Shown in pieces: positions 11,383 through 23,269 of a DNA stretch of 64,000 nucleotides; within the stretch, counting starts at the first letter, position 1; each line of letters opens with the position of its first letter. This DNA comes from Dryococelus australis (Eukaryota > Arthropoda > Insecta > Phasmatodea > Phasmatidae), in NCBI GenBank assembly GCA_029891345.1, contig CM057002.1:58952777-59016776 (forward strand), written 5' to 3'. The notes below the pieces were generated by a model. That model ran no database searches, was not told where the DNA came from, and saw nothing but the letters and a program-made list of their open reading frames with translations. The position numbers were made by a program, and so were the translations under genes.

Positions 11383-13602
11383 ATTCTGCCAACTTGCGAA
11401 CTCGAGCGAACGAAGATTGCTGTCGCTCGCCTCTTGCTCCTTCGCCCACTCACTTAAAAAGAGGTAGCAATTTGAAGCCGCCCAACACGCCGCTTGATTG
11501 CTTTACACTGCCGCAAACTGCCCGCCATGATACTGCATCCCCTTCAGTCGTGCCCCGGCCATCAGCGTCCATACCTCCCCTTAGCAGACACCGACACCTC
11601 TCGACTTCCACTCGGACTCCCCGATTGCCTCAAACCACTCTCTCGACGCGCAGGTATAGTCTACGACACCAAAATCTCTTCACTCACCATAAGGGCGATT
11701 CTTGCTCACTCACTACTTGCCTCCTGACCTCTAAGCTGAACATGCGTACATTCCTTCCATTGGCTGCTCGCATGAACGTGACTTTTAAACGGTGGCCATT
11801 TATTTGTATGGCATACTCGTAAAGGGAAAAGTACGATGGGTGTCTGAATATAAATCTGAAATTCCCGTAGAGCAGGTAATAGATTCTGGATGGGGGGGGG
11901 GGGGGGACTTTTAAAAAAGATCGTTGGAGTTGAAAAGCGTACTTGAAACATGTCTTTGGGCACGAAATGTTTCATAAAAAATGTTCCTGTTTAGACACCG
12001 CTGAAAATCATCCAAGCGTTTTTGAATCACCGCGTAATGTATACCAAAAACATATTACATATTTCATGCATCAGTCAGGCGGAGACCGTAAGGGTCTTCT
12101 ACATAAAGAATGCAATACAAAATCACCAATATGGAACCATTATGTGTTTTATTATTCTGTTCCGTTGTTGCGATGTCAACGAGTGATTCGATACAAGAGT
12201 GGCACATTCTGAATTTCTGTACGTACATCATGACTGACAGCCAAAATTTCGGGTCTTTATCTAGTAAAACGGGCGACATGCAATTTTCGCTAACGTATTC
12301 TTGACATCTTCAGAAACGACAGGTTGATAAAAAAAAATTCCATACAAGTCAAGTAGCTTGCCAGGGAAATGGGTAACAACTTCGCCTGGTTGAAAAATAT
12401 TTACTGTTCGTCGGTGGAAACTTATTTTACATGGACAGACAGAAACGTCTATAAAATAGGCAGCAGTAAAAAGACCAGTGAACCGTTCAGCAGTGCACTC
12501 ATAACAATTGTCTAAAAAAATAATGCACAGGATCTCAGCACTGTAGGGCCTATATACGAGTCGATGATTTATGTACACACACACATACATTATATACGTG
12601 TGTGTGTCTGTGTGTGCTTATATTGAAAATAACTGCTGTAAAGTAAGGCAGCACTTCTTTATCACCATTATAAGGAACGCTGGTAACTAGGGTCTCATCA
12701 TAGGGGTTAATGGACGGTAAATAAATGCTTATCAATACAGTAGTGTTTGAATGATTCGCAAACCAACAACACGCTGGAACGATAATACCCCGAAGTATGA
12801 ATGCTAACTCTTGTTATGGACCCATTCCTATTTTAAAAAAATATAATAACTTTTTTTTCCCCCTCCAGAGCACCTAAAGCATTAATCCAAGGCACGCTTT
12901 ATTTTAATTAACGGATAATTTTAAATAATTATGTAATTGGTGGTGATTACTACTATTTCATAGCTTATATATTTATCAGATTTCGAACCTTGTAGTATAT
13001 TATTCCACACTCATTTATATGTTTTCGGAGACTGGTATGGAAATAAGCACACATATCGTTTTGGACTTTATGATACCTTATTTTGCACATTTTTTGTGAT
13101 TCTTAATTGATTTTAACCATCCTGTACTTTTTACATTTATTTCGTTAATTTTCACATTTAACACAATTTAGGACCCACCATTATTTCTATTTTATTAATG
13201 CTACTCTATGGGAAGAGTGTATGTTATCCTGAGTACCGGATTATGTGAATTATTTATTATATATGAGTTTTCATGTCTCAGAATTTATTATTTTAATTTT
13301 TAAACCTATTTATTTTTCTTGTGTTTGCAAGTTTGCAGTACGTTTTTATGTGTTGGCTTTAATTATGTCAGTTTTGACCGGATATAGCTGAGCTCAATTT
13401 TGTAATGAGTTAAGGAAGTAGCAGGAAGTTAGGGGCTTCTGGAAGGACCTTAGGGTCCCTGGACGTCATATTTAACGCCGGGATTTTGGAGTGCGGAAAT
13501 TCGCCGGCATCAGCCTAAGACAGTTAGGTTATCTAGACCCCAGAAGTAAACATAAGTTAGAGCTGACGCAGCCTATTTAAGAAGAGGATTAACGTTAAGC
13601 AA
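11383..13602. other. Unassigned region; GC-richer 11390-11780
   Basis: The first 400 bases are GC-richer than the surroundings and hold a 142-codon frame of low-complexity composition (Pro/Ser/Arg/Thr) with no family match. A 15-base G run sits at 11892-11906. An alternating CA/TG palindrome lies at about 12571-12620. The rest is AT-rich with no recognised content. Confidence 0.4.
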
Positions 13603-14555
13603 ATATTTGCTTAATTTATTAGTGGAAGCTGCCGACGACGAAGGACGCATCACGACGCCAGGACGCCATGGGGGAGGCGAGTGCGGCGATTTATTAAGTA
13701 AGGTGACACCGTCAATTTCATGGGCAATAGTCTTGAGCCAAGGAGCATTTTCACCAGTTTTCACATGATCCTGAGTATGCTAATTAAGGATGTCACTCCG
13801 AGTAGAAACTTTGTTGCATATTTAAAGCGCTAACAGCTAATGCCCGGTCGCACCAACATCTTCCCCGACCCAAGATCGATTGATCCTAGTTCTAAACCAG
13901 GATCCAGTTTGAGCTTGGTTCCAATGTAAAAGTGTTGCACCAACGAAATTTCATAATTCTGAATCTCCGATTCGTCGATCTTGGTTCCAAAGTGAAAGAT
14001 CGAGTTTAAGTATGAGATAAATTTTGCTATTCGTTCGCAATATATTATGTCACGGAAGTAGCCGTATTTCTCACTATAGATAGAACTAGATGTTCGATGT
14101 TTTATATATATTTTAAATGAATTATTGTTGCACGAATTTTGCTGAATAATATTGAAGTACGTATAATATTGTTTTAATTTCCCAAGAAAACAATCGAACG
14201 TAGTTCGATCTGTTGGCGTATTTTTAAACTACTTGTCGACGATGGCTGCTGATCTCGGATTAAGATTTCGAATCGCTAATTTCGGTGGTTCGAAATTAAC
14301 TTCATCTCGATCTCCAGTCCAGTTCTGAATTCGAATGGTGCAACAGTTTTCTGTGTCGATATTAGATCAAATCTCGGATCGAGTTTTGAACCACGATAGT
14401 GCAACCGGGAATAAGTAACCCAGAGGTCCAGCTTGGCCCGATCTGAGTTAGTGTCAGGAGCAACATTAACTTTGCTTAAATTTGATTGTAGAGTAAAGTA
14501 ATATTTTCTGTGGTGAACATTTTTAATTACTTTTACTGGAGAACACTAATTATTT
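13603..14555 (+). mobile_element. Repeat J copy 1, interrupted by a Harbinger-like element
   Basis: Two blocks, about 13603-13840 and 14412-14555, align in order with the uninterrupted copy at 15350-15858, for example around CGACGAAGGACGCAT and CCAGAGGTCCAGCTTGGCCC. Between them sits the insertion at 13841-14411. The TIRs seen in copy 2 are not preserved here. Confidence 0.8.
13841..14411. mobile_element. Non-autonomous Harbinger/PIF-like element, 571 bp
   Basis: The termini are TGCCCGGTCGCACCAAC on the left and a right end whose inverse reads TTCCCGGTTGCAC. The element is bounded by TAA at 13838-13840 and 14412-14414. The repeat J copy at 15350-15858 supplies the empty site, where the flanks join with a single TAA. 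A 3-bp TAA duplication is characteristic of PIF/Harbinger elements. There is no transposase, and internal motifs resembling GATC-TTGGTTCC recur in both orientations. Confidence 0.75.
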
Positions 14556-14662
14556 TTCCGAAGTGGTGGCCTAACATAATAACATTCCCTCCAGCCAATA
14601 ACATAATGTATATTCTCCAGTAAGTAATAAGTAATCCCACTATCTACACGAATTTATCATAA

Positions 14663-14930
14663 TGGCGTTCAACGTTGGGCGCCACTGTGATAAATTGAGG
14701 TTCTCTGTGGTATGAGATTATAACTTACTGGAGAGTATGTTGTTAGGACGCCACTTACTCCACGGTAAGACACAGAAAGTGGTATTCTTGCACACTGTGT
14801 AGGTAAGAAATAGAAAAAAATACAATTACTTCGGTGTTGGGAAAACCTTATATAACTTACACTCCTGTGGTGCAAATGTAGTTGCTGGAACTCTGAAATT
14901 GGCATACACGACACTGGCACTCATAAGAAA
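14663..14930 (-). mobile_element. Possible LTR fragment with tRNA-Lys-type primer-binding site
   Basis: On the minus strand, text ending in CAATTTATCACAG is followed directly by TGGCGCCCAACGTTGAACG. This resembles the junction between an LTR and a primer-binding site of the tRNA-Lys type (TGGCGCCCAACGT...) in Gypsy-like elements. A TATATAAGG box lies about 160 bases upstream on that strand. No gag or pol follows, and the 5' edge of the LTR is not defined. Confidence 0.35.
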
Positions 14931-15349
14931 CTGAATTATTATTCAAATAATGAAAAACTTCATTTAAACTATTCCATTTAATAAAAAGAAAATATGCATA
15001 ACTCAACATTAAAAATTAAAGAAAATCAATGTTGACGAAAATCTTTTAATTTAAAACCAGAAAGAAGAATCAATTAGTTGAAATTTTTTGGTTGTGTGAA
15101 ATTAGTTAAATGATATTCTATTCTGCAAGTAGGTTAGAAAACTGAAATACTACCACCATTCGAACAGAAAAATGAATTACTCAAAATAAAAATAAAAATG
15201 AAAAATAAAATATATTTAGAAGTTGCTTTCTGCAATTTAGATAAAAATGGATTTCAATTAAACTGTTTTATACTTGACGAGTTTCTATTAAGTGCCTCTT
15301 ATTTAATACTGTAAGCTACGAGCTCCATTCAGAGAATTATTGTCAAAGT

Positions 15350-15858
15350 TTCGATTACTTTCCCACATCATAAGCAATTATGTAATTCCTTCAGAAAAAT
15401 TATAAGTGTTTTCCAGCAAAAGTAGCTTAACTTATAAGTGGAAGCTGCAGACGACGAAGGACGCATTATGACGCCAGGACGCCAGGACGCCATCATGGAG
15501 GCGAGTGCGGCTATTTATTAAGTAAAGTGACGTCGTCAATTTTTAAGTCCAATGGACTTGAGCCAAGTAGCATTTTCAATAGTTTTCTGATGTTCCTGAG
15601 TATTCTAATTAAGGATGACACTCCAAATAGAAACTTTGTTGCTGATTTAAAGTTTTATGACAGCTAAGTAGCCCAGAGGTCCAGCTTGGCCCGACCTGAG
15701 CTAGTGTCAGGAGCACATTAACTTTGAATAAATTTCATTGAAGAGTAAAGTATTCCTATTATTGTGGTGAACATTTTAAATAATTTTTTCTGGAGAACAC
15801 TTGTCATTTTTCTGAAGGAATTCCGTAATTGTTTATGATTTGGGGAAGTAATCGCAAC
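15350..15858 (+). mobile_element. Repeat J copy 2, MITE-like with 70-bp terminal inverted repeats
   Basis: The left arm (about 15351-15420, beginning CGATTACTTTCCCACATCA) is the inverse of the right arm (about 15785-15856, ending GGGGAAGTAATCG) over about 70 bases with few mismatches. The core carries the block shared with copy 1, including a small in-place duplication of GCCAGGAC (about 15473-15492). No coding capacity; superfamily unknown. Confidence 0.75.
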
Positions 15859-17184
15859 ATATAACAGGCTATAACGCCCGCGCAACATATAATTTCTGTT
15901 TCTATCACACCAAAATTAAATTTATATGAGAAGTAAAATGTCTTAATACGGGTGTCTGAGTCCTTAAGGCACTGCTTCATCTCTTTTCAGAAATTATTCG
16001 TTTTCGTGTCAAAATTTTGGGTTCAGAGAAATGACTGACCACGGACGATTACAGAAGAGTTACATCTTATGGGTAGATTAAAATTTCTGTGCTTAATTTA
16101 TACTGCGTGTTATCTGACAGTTGTAAAAAGTCAAGACTATTACAAGTTCAATATAATTTTTTTTTATAATTATTATGTAATAATATTTTAAATTTAAATG
16201 GTTTTGTTTAACATCTCTGATTAGTTCAACTGCGTTATTTTCAAATATCTGTAAATACAATGTTAGACTAGGTCATCCTTCCATTTCTAATAATTCATAT
16301 ACAAATTCTCTTTGGAGTCATGCTCACTTTATGAGTTACCTACGGCAACATTTAATAAAGAAAATCTGTTATAATAAACATAATTTTTCTTTATTTTCAG
16401 AATATGTTCTGGTTCAAAAAAGTAGCTAGACATGTTTCAGCTTTTCCTATTTTGAAATGTTTCTAGTGTCTTCATAAAGTTAAATATATCATCATGCAAT
16501 ATCAGGAGATGGTGTTGAATTGGTCAATAGAAATCAATCTTTGAAGATATCCCTCAGACTTCTGGAATTTTAAGTTTTTGGAGTATGTTGGAGACTCCAG
16601 TGTCACCGATGTAAAAGGATTTACTATACCAGGATTCATGCCTTTTGACTACTTCCGTTTCCAGTTATCATCCTGCAGCAACTAAAAGGTGACCACTTTC
16701 AGTTATGTCAATAGTCATTTTAACTGTCTCGGTAGAAAGGCATATTTATATATCAAGAAAAACTTAATTTTTGTCCTGTAGCCCAGTGACCAGAAAGGAG
16801 CGCATTTCTTACCACTGAAATAGTTGAAGAATTCAATAATATATTTTTTTATGAACTTTGAAATAAATTCCTACTAAACACTCAATACTAAAGCGTGAGA
16901 TGCAAATTAATGAACTGTTTGCAAATTTGAATTAATTTATGATTATCGTTCAAGCTTTTCCTTTGTTCTCTTAAAGAACATTATGTAAGGAAAGATGTAG
17001 GCAGTATCAAATATTTTCATTTCTTTGCATTAATCCAAATGAGCATCATCATAAGGTTATATTGTTTATCATTAAGTAATATATTAATTTCATCATAATT
17101 TTCATTAAATTAAAATCATTACTTTTAATCCTTTTATTGCTAGTATAATATTGATTACATTCATTTTATCTTAAAAATGTTTGA
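15859..17184. other. No recognisable gene or repeat
   Basis: AT-rich sequence without a long open frame or recognised element. Confidence 0.4.
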
Positions 17185-18433
17185 AGTTTTGAAGTGAAAC
17201 TGCGAAATTATTAGAAAAGTAGATATCTGGCAAATCTGCTCATTTTTACAGTTCGATGTATTAGAAAAAATGAAAGCAACGGAAATAATTTAAGTTATCA
17301 CAAATGATAACCTAACACTTTTTATTCGACGTAAAGGTATGGAACTACTTTTCCTGCATAGTTACCAACTTTACTGGCCGCATGTCACTCAGTGCGTCCG
17401 TTATAATGTATGTAGGTAGGAGCAGTGACTTTTTTTCTAAGGTTGATTTCAAAAGTGCTCACTTTATCGTGAACAGCCTTTACCAACTTTACTTAGCGCA
17501 TGTCACTCAGTGCGCCCGTTAAACTATATGCAGCCAGGAGTAGTGACGTTTTTCTAAGATTGATTTCAAAAGTGCTGACACTGTAAAGAAATTAGGTAAA
17601 ATTCACTTACATGTAAGGGAAGCTAGTTTCCTCTATATACTATATAAGGTACAATTGCCTGTCAAATGTGGAGTTAATTTACATTAACAGTAAGGTACTA
17701 TTCCCTAGTCGTACGGGAAAAGTACCTGACAAAAGTGGAGGAATATCCCATACAAGTAAGGTAATAATCAACTATATTGTATATATACTATCATATTTTT
17801 TAATACGAAGTATCAGTATCCTCTGACTAACAGAAACCGAAATATTAACTCTAAAATCTTCGATTCTTGCTAGGGTGTGGGCGCGAAACATGGACCTCTA
17901 TCACGATAGGCCGATGCGCTAGCCATTACACCACGATCACAACATAACATCAGAAGTGAATATTAGTGTGTCACACGATTGTTTCTTCCTCCCGTAATCC
18001 CACTTAGCTGTTGAGAAAATGCTCAAGAGATGCACGCGTAGTAAGGTAATTTCCGCATCCATTTATTCAATTTTCCACCGCTTTGTACGTGAATTTTACT
18101 CCTGATTGCGGTAATTATACCTTACACATAAAGAGCCATGTTGGACAGCTTGTATGACTAGAAAACGAAAATTAATTTTAAGTTACAAAATATATATTAT
18201 ACAATTATCAAATAGTTACAATTCGACTACGAGATACACACGTCGTATGGTAATTTTACCATCCATGTATGGTATTTTTCACTACCATGTAAGTGAATTT
18301 TACTCCACAGTGCGGTAATTTTACCTTACGCGTAAGAAAACTGTGTTTCCCCCACAAGTTTGCGAATATTACCTTATACTTGTCAGGTAATTTTACCATT
18401 ATTTTTTACAGTGAACTTTATCGTGAACAGACT
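17185..18433 (+). mobile_element. MITE class A copy 1 with duplicated tail, split by a nested element
   Basis: A 5'-truncated class A MITE runs to about 17484, ending in the TIR TTTATCGTGAACAGCC. It is followed at once by a second copy of the last ~95 bases (about 17485-17578), whose TIR is split by the CACTG element 17579-18413 and resumes as CTTTATCGTGAACAG (18416-18430). Confidence 0.8.
17579..18413. mobile_element. CACTG-ended (CMC/CACTA-like) non-autonomous element, copy 1
   Basis: The termini are CACTGTAAAGA and TTTTTTACAGTG. It is 835 bp and aligns throughout with 39384-40208. Many copies of a short subterminal motif (GTAAGGTAATTTTACC and variants) line both ends, as in CACTA-type elements. 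Inside, on the minus strand around 17870-17940, is a tRNA-like segment with an A-box (GTGGTGTAATGGCTAGCGC). No transposase is present. Flanking dinucleotides are GA and AA here; copy 2 has a clean AG/AG, suggesting a 2-bp duplication. Confidence 0.75.
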
Positions 18434-18789
18434 TTAGATGAACTCAGTTCTGCTGGTTCCATTCGGAATTCAGAAACTAAGCTGGAGATACTGCACATAA
18501 ACGCACGGGAACGTATGGCAAAATTACGACTGCGTATTAACGCTATCGTGTTCACCTCCAAGTTACAGCATATTAGCGAAAAAATAACTATATTTGTAAT
18601 GTAAGCCACCATTTTGCAAGAAAATTAACTTACAGAAACCCCAATAAATTTTGATTGTTCTTTTAGAATTATAGGATGCTGAAAATACTTAACTGGCCTT
18701 TTTTGAGGTCTTGTGTGCCGCTGTGGACAGCTGTGTTTGTTATTTATAAATGCAGGGCAAAGAATAAGTAATTTTTTTTATGGACGTAA

Positions 18790-19600
18790 GTATAAATAAA
18801 TTACTGCCCTGCCACACTGCTGAAGAGCATCGCAAGCACAGGCTGTTTACGAGAAAGTGAGCATTTTTTAAATCAACCTCAGAGAAAAGTCCCTGCCCCT
18901 AACTGCATATATTTTAACGGGAGCCCTGAGTGGCATGCGCCCAGTAAAGTTGGTAAAGATGGAGGTGAAAGTAGTTCCGTATCTTAATGTCGAATAAAAC
19001 GTGTTATGTTACCATTTGTCATATAGTTTAAATTATTTCTTTCGCTTTCTGTTTTTTTTAATGCATCGAAGTGTAAAGATTAGCTATTTGTTAATCTTAC
19101 ATAAGGCGGAAGAATACACAACGTGCATACAAGTAGATCTTAAGCAGGACTTTCAAAGGTGCTAATTTTATCGTGAATAGCCTATACTGATAATACATTG
19201 CGAGTGAAGCGCTCATCAAAATACATTCATTACGAATACTGTGCTATGCTGCTACCTCCCACCAAAAATTTACGCAGAATTTTCCAGTGGCATCGTCGAT
19301 GGTTCCCAGTATTGACACAAACACAGTAAACAATACCGTGGGCTACAAATTGTCTCGGTGGAGCACTATAAGGACTTGTGATGCTCTCGAAAACAAATTC
19401 AAGTAGATAAAAAAGTTAATGATAATCGTATAAATTCAAACATGTGTTCTGAATAAACTTTCTGCGCGCGACTTCACGAACTGCTGTGGGTGGAAACAGA
19501 ACTAGATGAGCTCGCCAGACTAGTGGCAGTGATAGTTTGGCGGAATTCTGCTGCTTATTGCAACTGATTTGAAACTTCCATGGGCAATATAGCCAGGTAT
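18790..19600 (+). repeat. Dispersed repeat F, copy 2, split by a MITE
   Basis: The flanks 18790-18840 (ACTGCCCTGCCACACTGCTG) and 19183-19600 align in order with 58010-58620, ending in GGGCAATATAGCCAG. The class A MITE 18841-19182 interrupts it. It has one copy of the region that forms the 54-bp array in the 58 kb copy. Confidence 0.65.
18841..19182 (-). mobile_element. MITE class A, copy 2 (internal deletion)
   Basis: Starts GGCTGTTTACGAGAAAGTGAG and ends TTTTATCGTGAATAGCC. It lies inverse to the copy at 21467-21887 and lacks about 80 internal bases. It sits inside repeat F. Confidence 0.85.
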
Positions 19601-19601
19601 A

Positions 19602-19780
19602 GGCTGTTCATGGTAAAATGAGCACTTTCGAAAGCCCTGCTTAAGATGTACTTGTATGGACGTTGTGTATTTTTGTCGCCTTATGTAAAATGGGCCTCAT
19701 CACTTAATTCACGCGTCGGTCAAGTGAAACTGTGAAATTATTGGGAAATAAAATATTTTACCAATCTGGTCATTTTTACA
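19602..19780 (+). mobile_element. MITE class A, copy 3 (5' half only)
   Basis: Begins GGCTGTTCATGGTAAAATGAG and follows the class A consensus to the CATTTTTACA block, then changes abruptly into unrelated sequence. Confidence 0.85.
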
Positions 19781-20466
19781 AGCTTTTATCTAGCTTGCCT
19801 TGTTAGTTTGTTTGTACGTTCGGGCGAAGTCTTGCAAGTGAATTTTTGACCCACTACTAGGTATTCAATCGAGCTGAAACTTGATATACATATAGAAACC
19901 CGATGGCAATGCAATAATATGGTGACAGCGACCTGGTGCTGCAGCCAGGATCATCTCCTCACGAGGGAACTCCTCAACGGTTAATAGTGTGTCGAACTGA
20001 AAATCGCCACGATAATTTGGTGTTTTTTGCTACAGTTTTTTTACACTCCAATGTGCGTGTGTGTTTAGTTCAAATCTAAGTCGATTTTAAACCATTTATC
20101 GTTATCAAATCGAGCTGAAATTATGCATACATGTGTAGTTCCAATGACAATACAGTGTGAAGGTACCACTGAGCTGATGATGGAGCCTGAAGTTACAAGA
20201 TTTTATGTAACTTAAGCAGTATCCAAGACACTAGGAATCATGTATTATAAATAAAGATTGGTGAAACTAAACAGTGAAAAATAAAATAACTGTAAAAAAA
20301 CTTATAAAACCAAGCTTTTATTTATTAATTCACTAAAAAGATAAGAAAATTATAGTAGTTACACAATCCGTAGAACTTGTAAGATGTGGTCGAACAGCCG
20401 TAATAAACTTTACTACAAATTAATATGTTTGCATCAATTTATATTTAGTATATAAAAGCTTGGCGC
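19781..20466. other. No gene; diverged internal repeat
   Basis: The text around ATCGAGCTGAAACTTGATATAC (about 19868) recurs in diverged form at about 20108 (ATCGAGCTGAAATTATGCATAC), hinting at an old tandem duplication of roughly 240 bases. No coding sequence is recognised. Confidence 0.4.
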
Positions 20467-20610
20467 GAATAGTCAAGAGCCTTACGCAAGATATGTTCTT
20501 CCTCTGCTTACGCAAATGTGATATACGTTCTATATTGTGAATAGTTAAGAACCTCGCGCAAGAAATGTGCTTACTACGCTTACGTAAATGAGGTATACGT
20601 TCTATATTGC
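20467..20610. repeat. Two tandem 72-bp units
   Basis: Units 20467-20538 and 20539-20610 both begin GAATAGT and end in ATATACGTTCTATATTG. The 76-codon open frame across them is a by-product of the duplication. Confidence 0.85.
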
Positions 20611-20754
20611 GCCAATCTTTTATATACCAAAAAATCCTCAACACGAGCACCGAAGTTCACCTACTCAAAACACCTAAGTACTTACTAATGACGCACTATG
20701 TTCGCAGTTTTTTTTTATATTTTCAAACACATTTTTAATTGTACGTTCTAAAAT

Positions 20755-20852
20755 AAATCTGAGATAATTTTACCTAACTGTAAGGCAAACTATGTTTCCC
20801 CCACAAATTTCAGAATATTATCAGGTAATTTTCCCATTTTTTTTATTAGTGT
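20755..20852. repeat. 3' end fragment of the CACTG-ended element, copy 3
   Basis: The run TTTTACCTAACTGTAAGGCAAACTATGTTTCCCCCACAA matches the last 100 bases of the elements ending at 18413 and 40208, including the TCAGGTAATTTT block. Confidence 0.7.
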
Positions 20853-21466
20853 ACTTATTTAAAATTTCGGCTATCGTATCTCACGAACCATCAAGCACTC
20901 TGAATCAAGATTGGTATTGTTTAAGTTTGCAGTCAGCTTCGGAGTCAAGTTAGTCCTGCTCCCGTTAGTTCTCGAATTTTGGGCGACTGCACCAACTGAA
21001 AATAACTAAGTGATTTGTTCCGTCGGGAACACTTCAACCGATTCCCCTGAAACTTGGCATAAATGTAGTGTCGTAGTAGGCCACAGTAAAACTCTACAGT
21101 AAAAGGCACTTATTTTCTCAATGGTAACCATAAAAACACTAAGGTTAGTAGTAAGCCATGCCTACTGAACTATAAATCAATTTGAATCGAAATACAGGAA
21201 ATACTGCGAGCATTAAATACACTGATTCGCGAGCCTCTTTTGTTAGATGTTTTGTAACAAGTGCCTGTAACCTTGCAATTCTTCAATTGGGCGTACAAAG
21301 TTGTTGATTAGTACATACTGAAATATACTCGATGAAATTACATGTGTTTACGTAGGATGTGGAAAATTTTGACGTCAATGGAGCGACTGAATAAACTTTC
21401 CGTTCAATGTCGCAATCATAATTTTTTTTTACTTGGTTTGGAGACGCACCAGTAATCAAATTATAT
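20853..21466. other. No recognisable gene or repeat
   Basis: AT-rich sequence. A phrase like GATTCCCCTGAAACTTGGCATAAATG near 21040 has a simple-repeat or transposon flavour, but no second copy is seen here. Confidence 0.35.
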
Positions 21467-21664
21467 GCTGTTCACGGTAAAATGAGCACTTTCGGAAACC
21501 CTGCCTAGGGTAAACTTGTATGAAAATTTTGTATTCTTCCGCCTTATGTAAATTTAACATTGCCAAAGATCTCATCGCTTCATTCGTGCGTCGGTCAGGC
21601 GAAACTGTGATATTATTTTAAAAGTAAATATTTTACAAATCTGGTAATTTTTACACTTCAGCGC

Positions 21665-21700
<36 letters not shown>

Positions 21701-21887
21701 TCGCAAATGAACACCAAGCACTTTTTATTCGACGTTAAGATATAGAACTACTTTCCATCCATCGTTACCAACTTTCAACTTTACTGGGCACATGTCAGTC
21801 AGAGCGCCAGTTGAAATATATGCAGACAGGAGCAGTGACTTTTTTCTAGGGTTGATTTCAAAAGTGCTCACTTTATCGTGAACAGCA
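21467..21887 (+). mobile_element. MITE class A, copy 4 (nearly full length)
   Basis: About 421 bp from GCTGTTCACGGTAAAATGAGC to CACTTTATCGTGAACAGC. The imperfect terminal inverted repeat runs about 32 bases. It includes a 27-base or longer A tract in the centre. No coding capacity. Flanks are AT-rich (ttatat/atttatag), as for most copies. Confidence 0.9.
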
Positions 21888-22149
21888 TTTATAGGTATTT
21901 ATGATGCAGGGCCTACGGACGATATTCTTGCGAACCCCAGTAACTCGCGACCCACCTAAACTACTGGGGGTTTTCAGGAAACTTGGCCATCTAAAAGAAA
22001 GCTAGCAATCACAGTCAATGAATTGAAGTATTCGGAAATATATGAACTCTATGTATATAAGACTTGATATTTTAAAACACCGAACAAAACGAATTGGAAT
22101 TGGAAAGGCTTATTATTAACGTCCCCCAGTGTTATGCGTGAATCAGAGG

Positions 22150-22789
22150 CATATCCATCATTTTTTTCTGGAGGAGGGGGGAGAGCTGATGAGTATTAGT
22201 ATTGTCACTAGTAGTACATCGTTCACAAGTCACAGTGGAAGGATAGAAAATGAACTCAGGATTGAAACTATGTATGCAAATTCGCTCACACATACACACA
22301 AATTTACAATATGTCAACACGATAGTCATGTGTAAATTGCATCACCGTGTCATTTAAATATCTTACATTTTAAATCCGTAAATAAAGCATTAATAGTTTC
22401 ACATATCTAAGCTAATCACCACCACATCTTATTACACTTAGAAAGTAAACCAGTATAATTATTTCACGTGTTTATATGGTACCATATCATTTTTGGTAAC
22501 AACAAATTTTATGACAAATGACTCAGCAGATCTACTGGCGTTCATTTTAGGAACTATGTACTTGATAATTTTTTTTCCCCCGTTTATTCAGAAAACGAAT
22601 ATGTAATAATGTGTGGTTAATAAAAAATAAATAAATATAATCATTGCTATTTTAAAATAGGATGTAAAATATGTGTCATGTGGGTAATTAAAAATATATA
22701 AATATAATGATAAACATTTTGATCATAGGGTTTTAAAAAATGTGTGTTATTTCGGGGGGGGCTGCAAACCTCTTCAACCCCTCCCTGGA
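22150..22789. other. Possible transposon with G-rich ends; otherwise no gene
   Basis: The left text GGCATATCCATCATTTTTTTCTGGAGGAGGGGG and the right text ending CCCTCCCTGGATACGCCCCTG are roughly inverse to each other. This recalls the GGCGTATCCAGGGGG class of animal TIR elements. The interior is AT-rich and noncoding. Confidence 0.4.
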
Positions 22790-22930
22790 TACGCCCCTGT
22801 CACGGGACAGCTTACAAACTAACTTATAACCAAACTTATACTAACACCCACGCCTTGCCCGGGACTCGAACCCAGGACTTCCAGCCCCGCAGACCGTCAC
22901 CGCCACGGGAGGTCCGCTCCGACCAACAGT
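22790..22930 (-). mobile_element. tRNA-like SINE, family 2, copy 1
   Basis: On the minus strand a segment beginning CGGACCTCCCGTGGCGGTGA contains the B-box GGTTCGAGTCC, followed by CCGGGCAAGGCGTGGGTGTTAG and a body shared with 33141-33303 (TATAAGTTAGTTTGTAAG). The tRNA arms are too degenerate for a functional tRNA. Confidence 0.65.
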
Positions 22931-23269
22931 GCAAGACAAATTGTTTTTTTACTATACTAAGCATACCATGCATAAAAAATAACTAGGAAACCAACCTGAG
23001 GAGCGAGAGGTTTCATAACTTATGTCGACACTGAACAGTAAGTTGCAGTATCTATTAACTACCAGTAAATAATGTATAGTTTTTTTCACAAAGTCAAGTA
23101 TATTTGTGCCCGATAAGGCACGAACCCTAGCTGACACATATACTTACACAATCATTAATTGATTGCCTCTAACGCGGAAGTTCATTGGGTTGATGTGATG
23201 AGTGATTCCATACAATAAAAAAAGTTGAACTATTTCTAAAATACGTTGCTCTTTTTAACGGAAGCATAG

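Noticed and set aside
11394..11822. 142-codon frame in a GC-rich stretch
   Set aside because: No plausible start context, no family motif, Pro/Ser/Arg/Thr-rich composition expected from GC-rich DNA.
17870..17940. Possible tRNA gene inside the CACTG element
   Set aside because: The A-box is good but the remaining arms do not pair as a normal cloverleaf; treated as tRNA-like.
18293..18604. 103-codon frame near the CACTG element end
   Set aside because: It crosses the boundary between the element and the interrupted MITE, so it is a chance frame.
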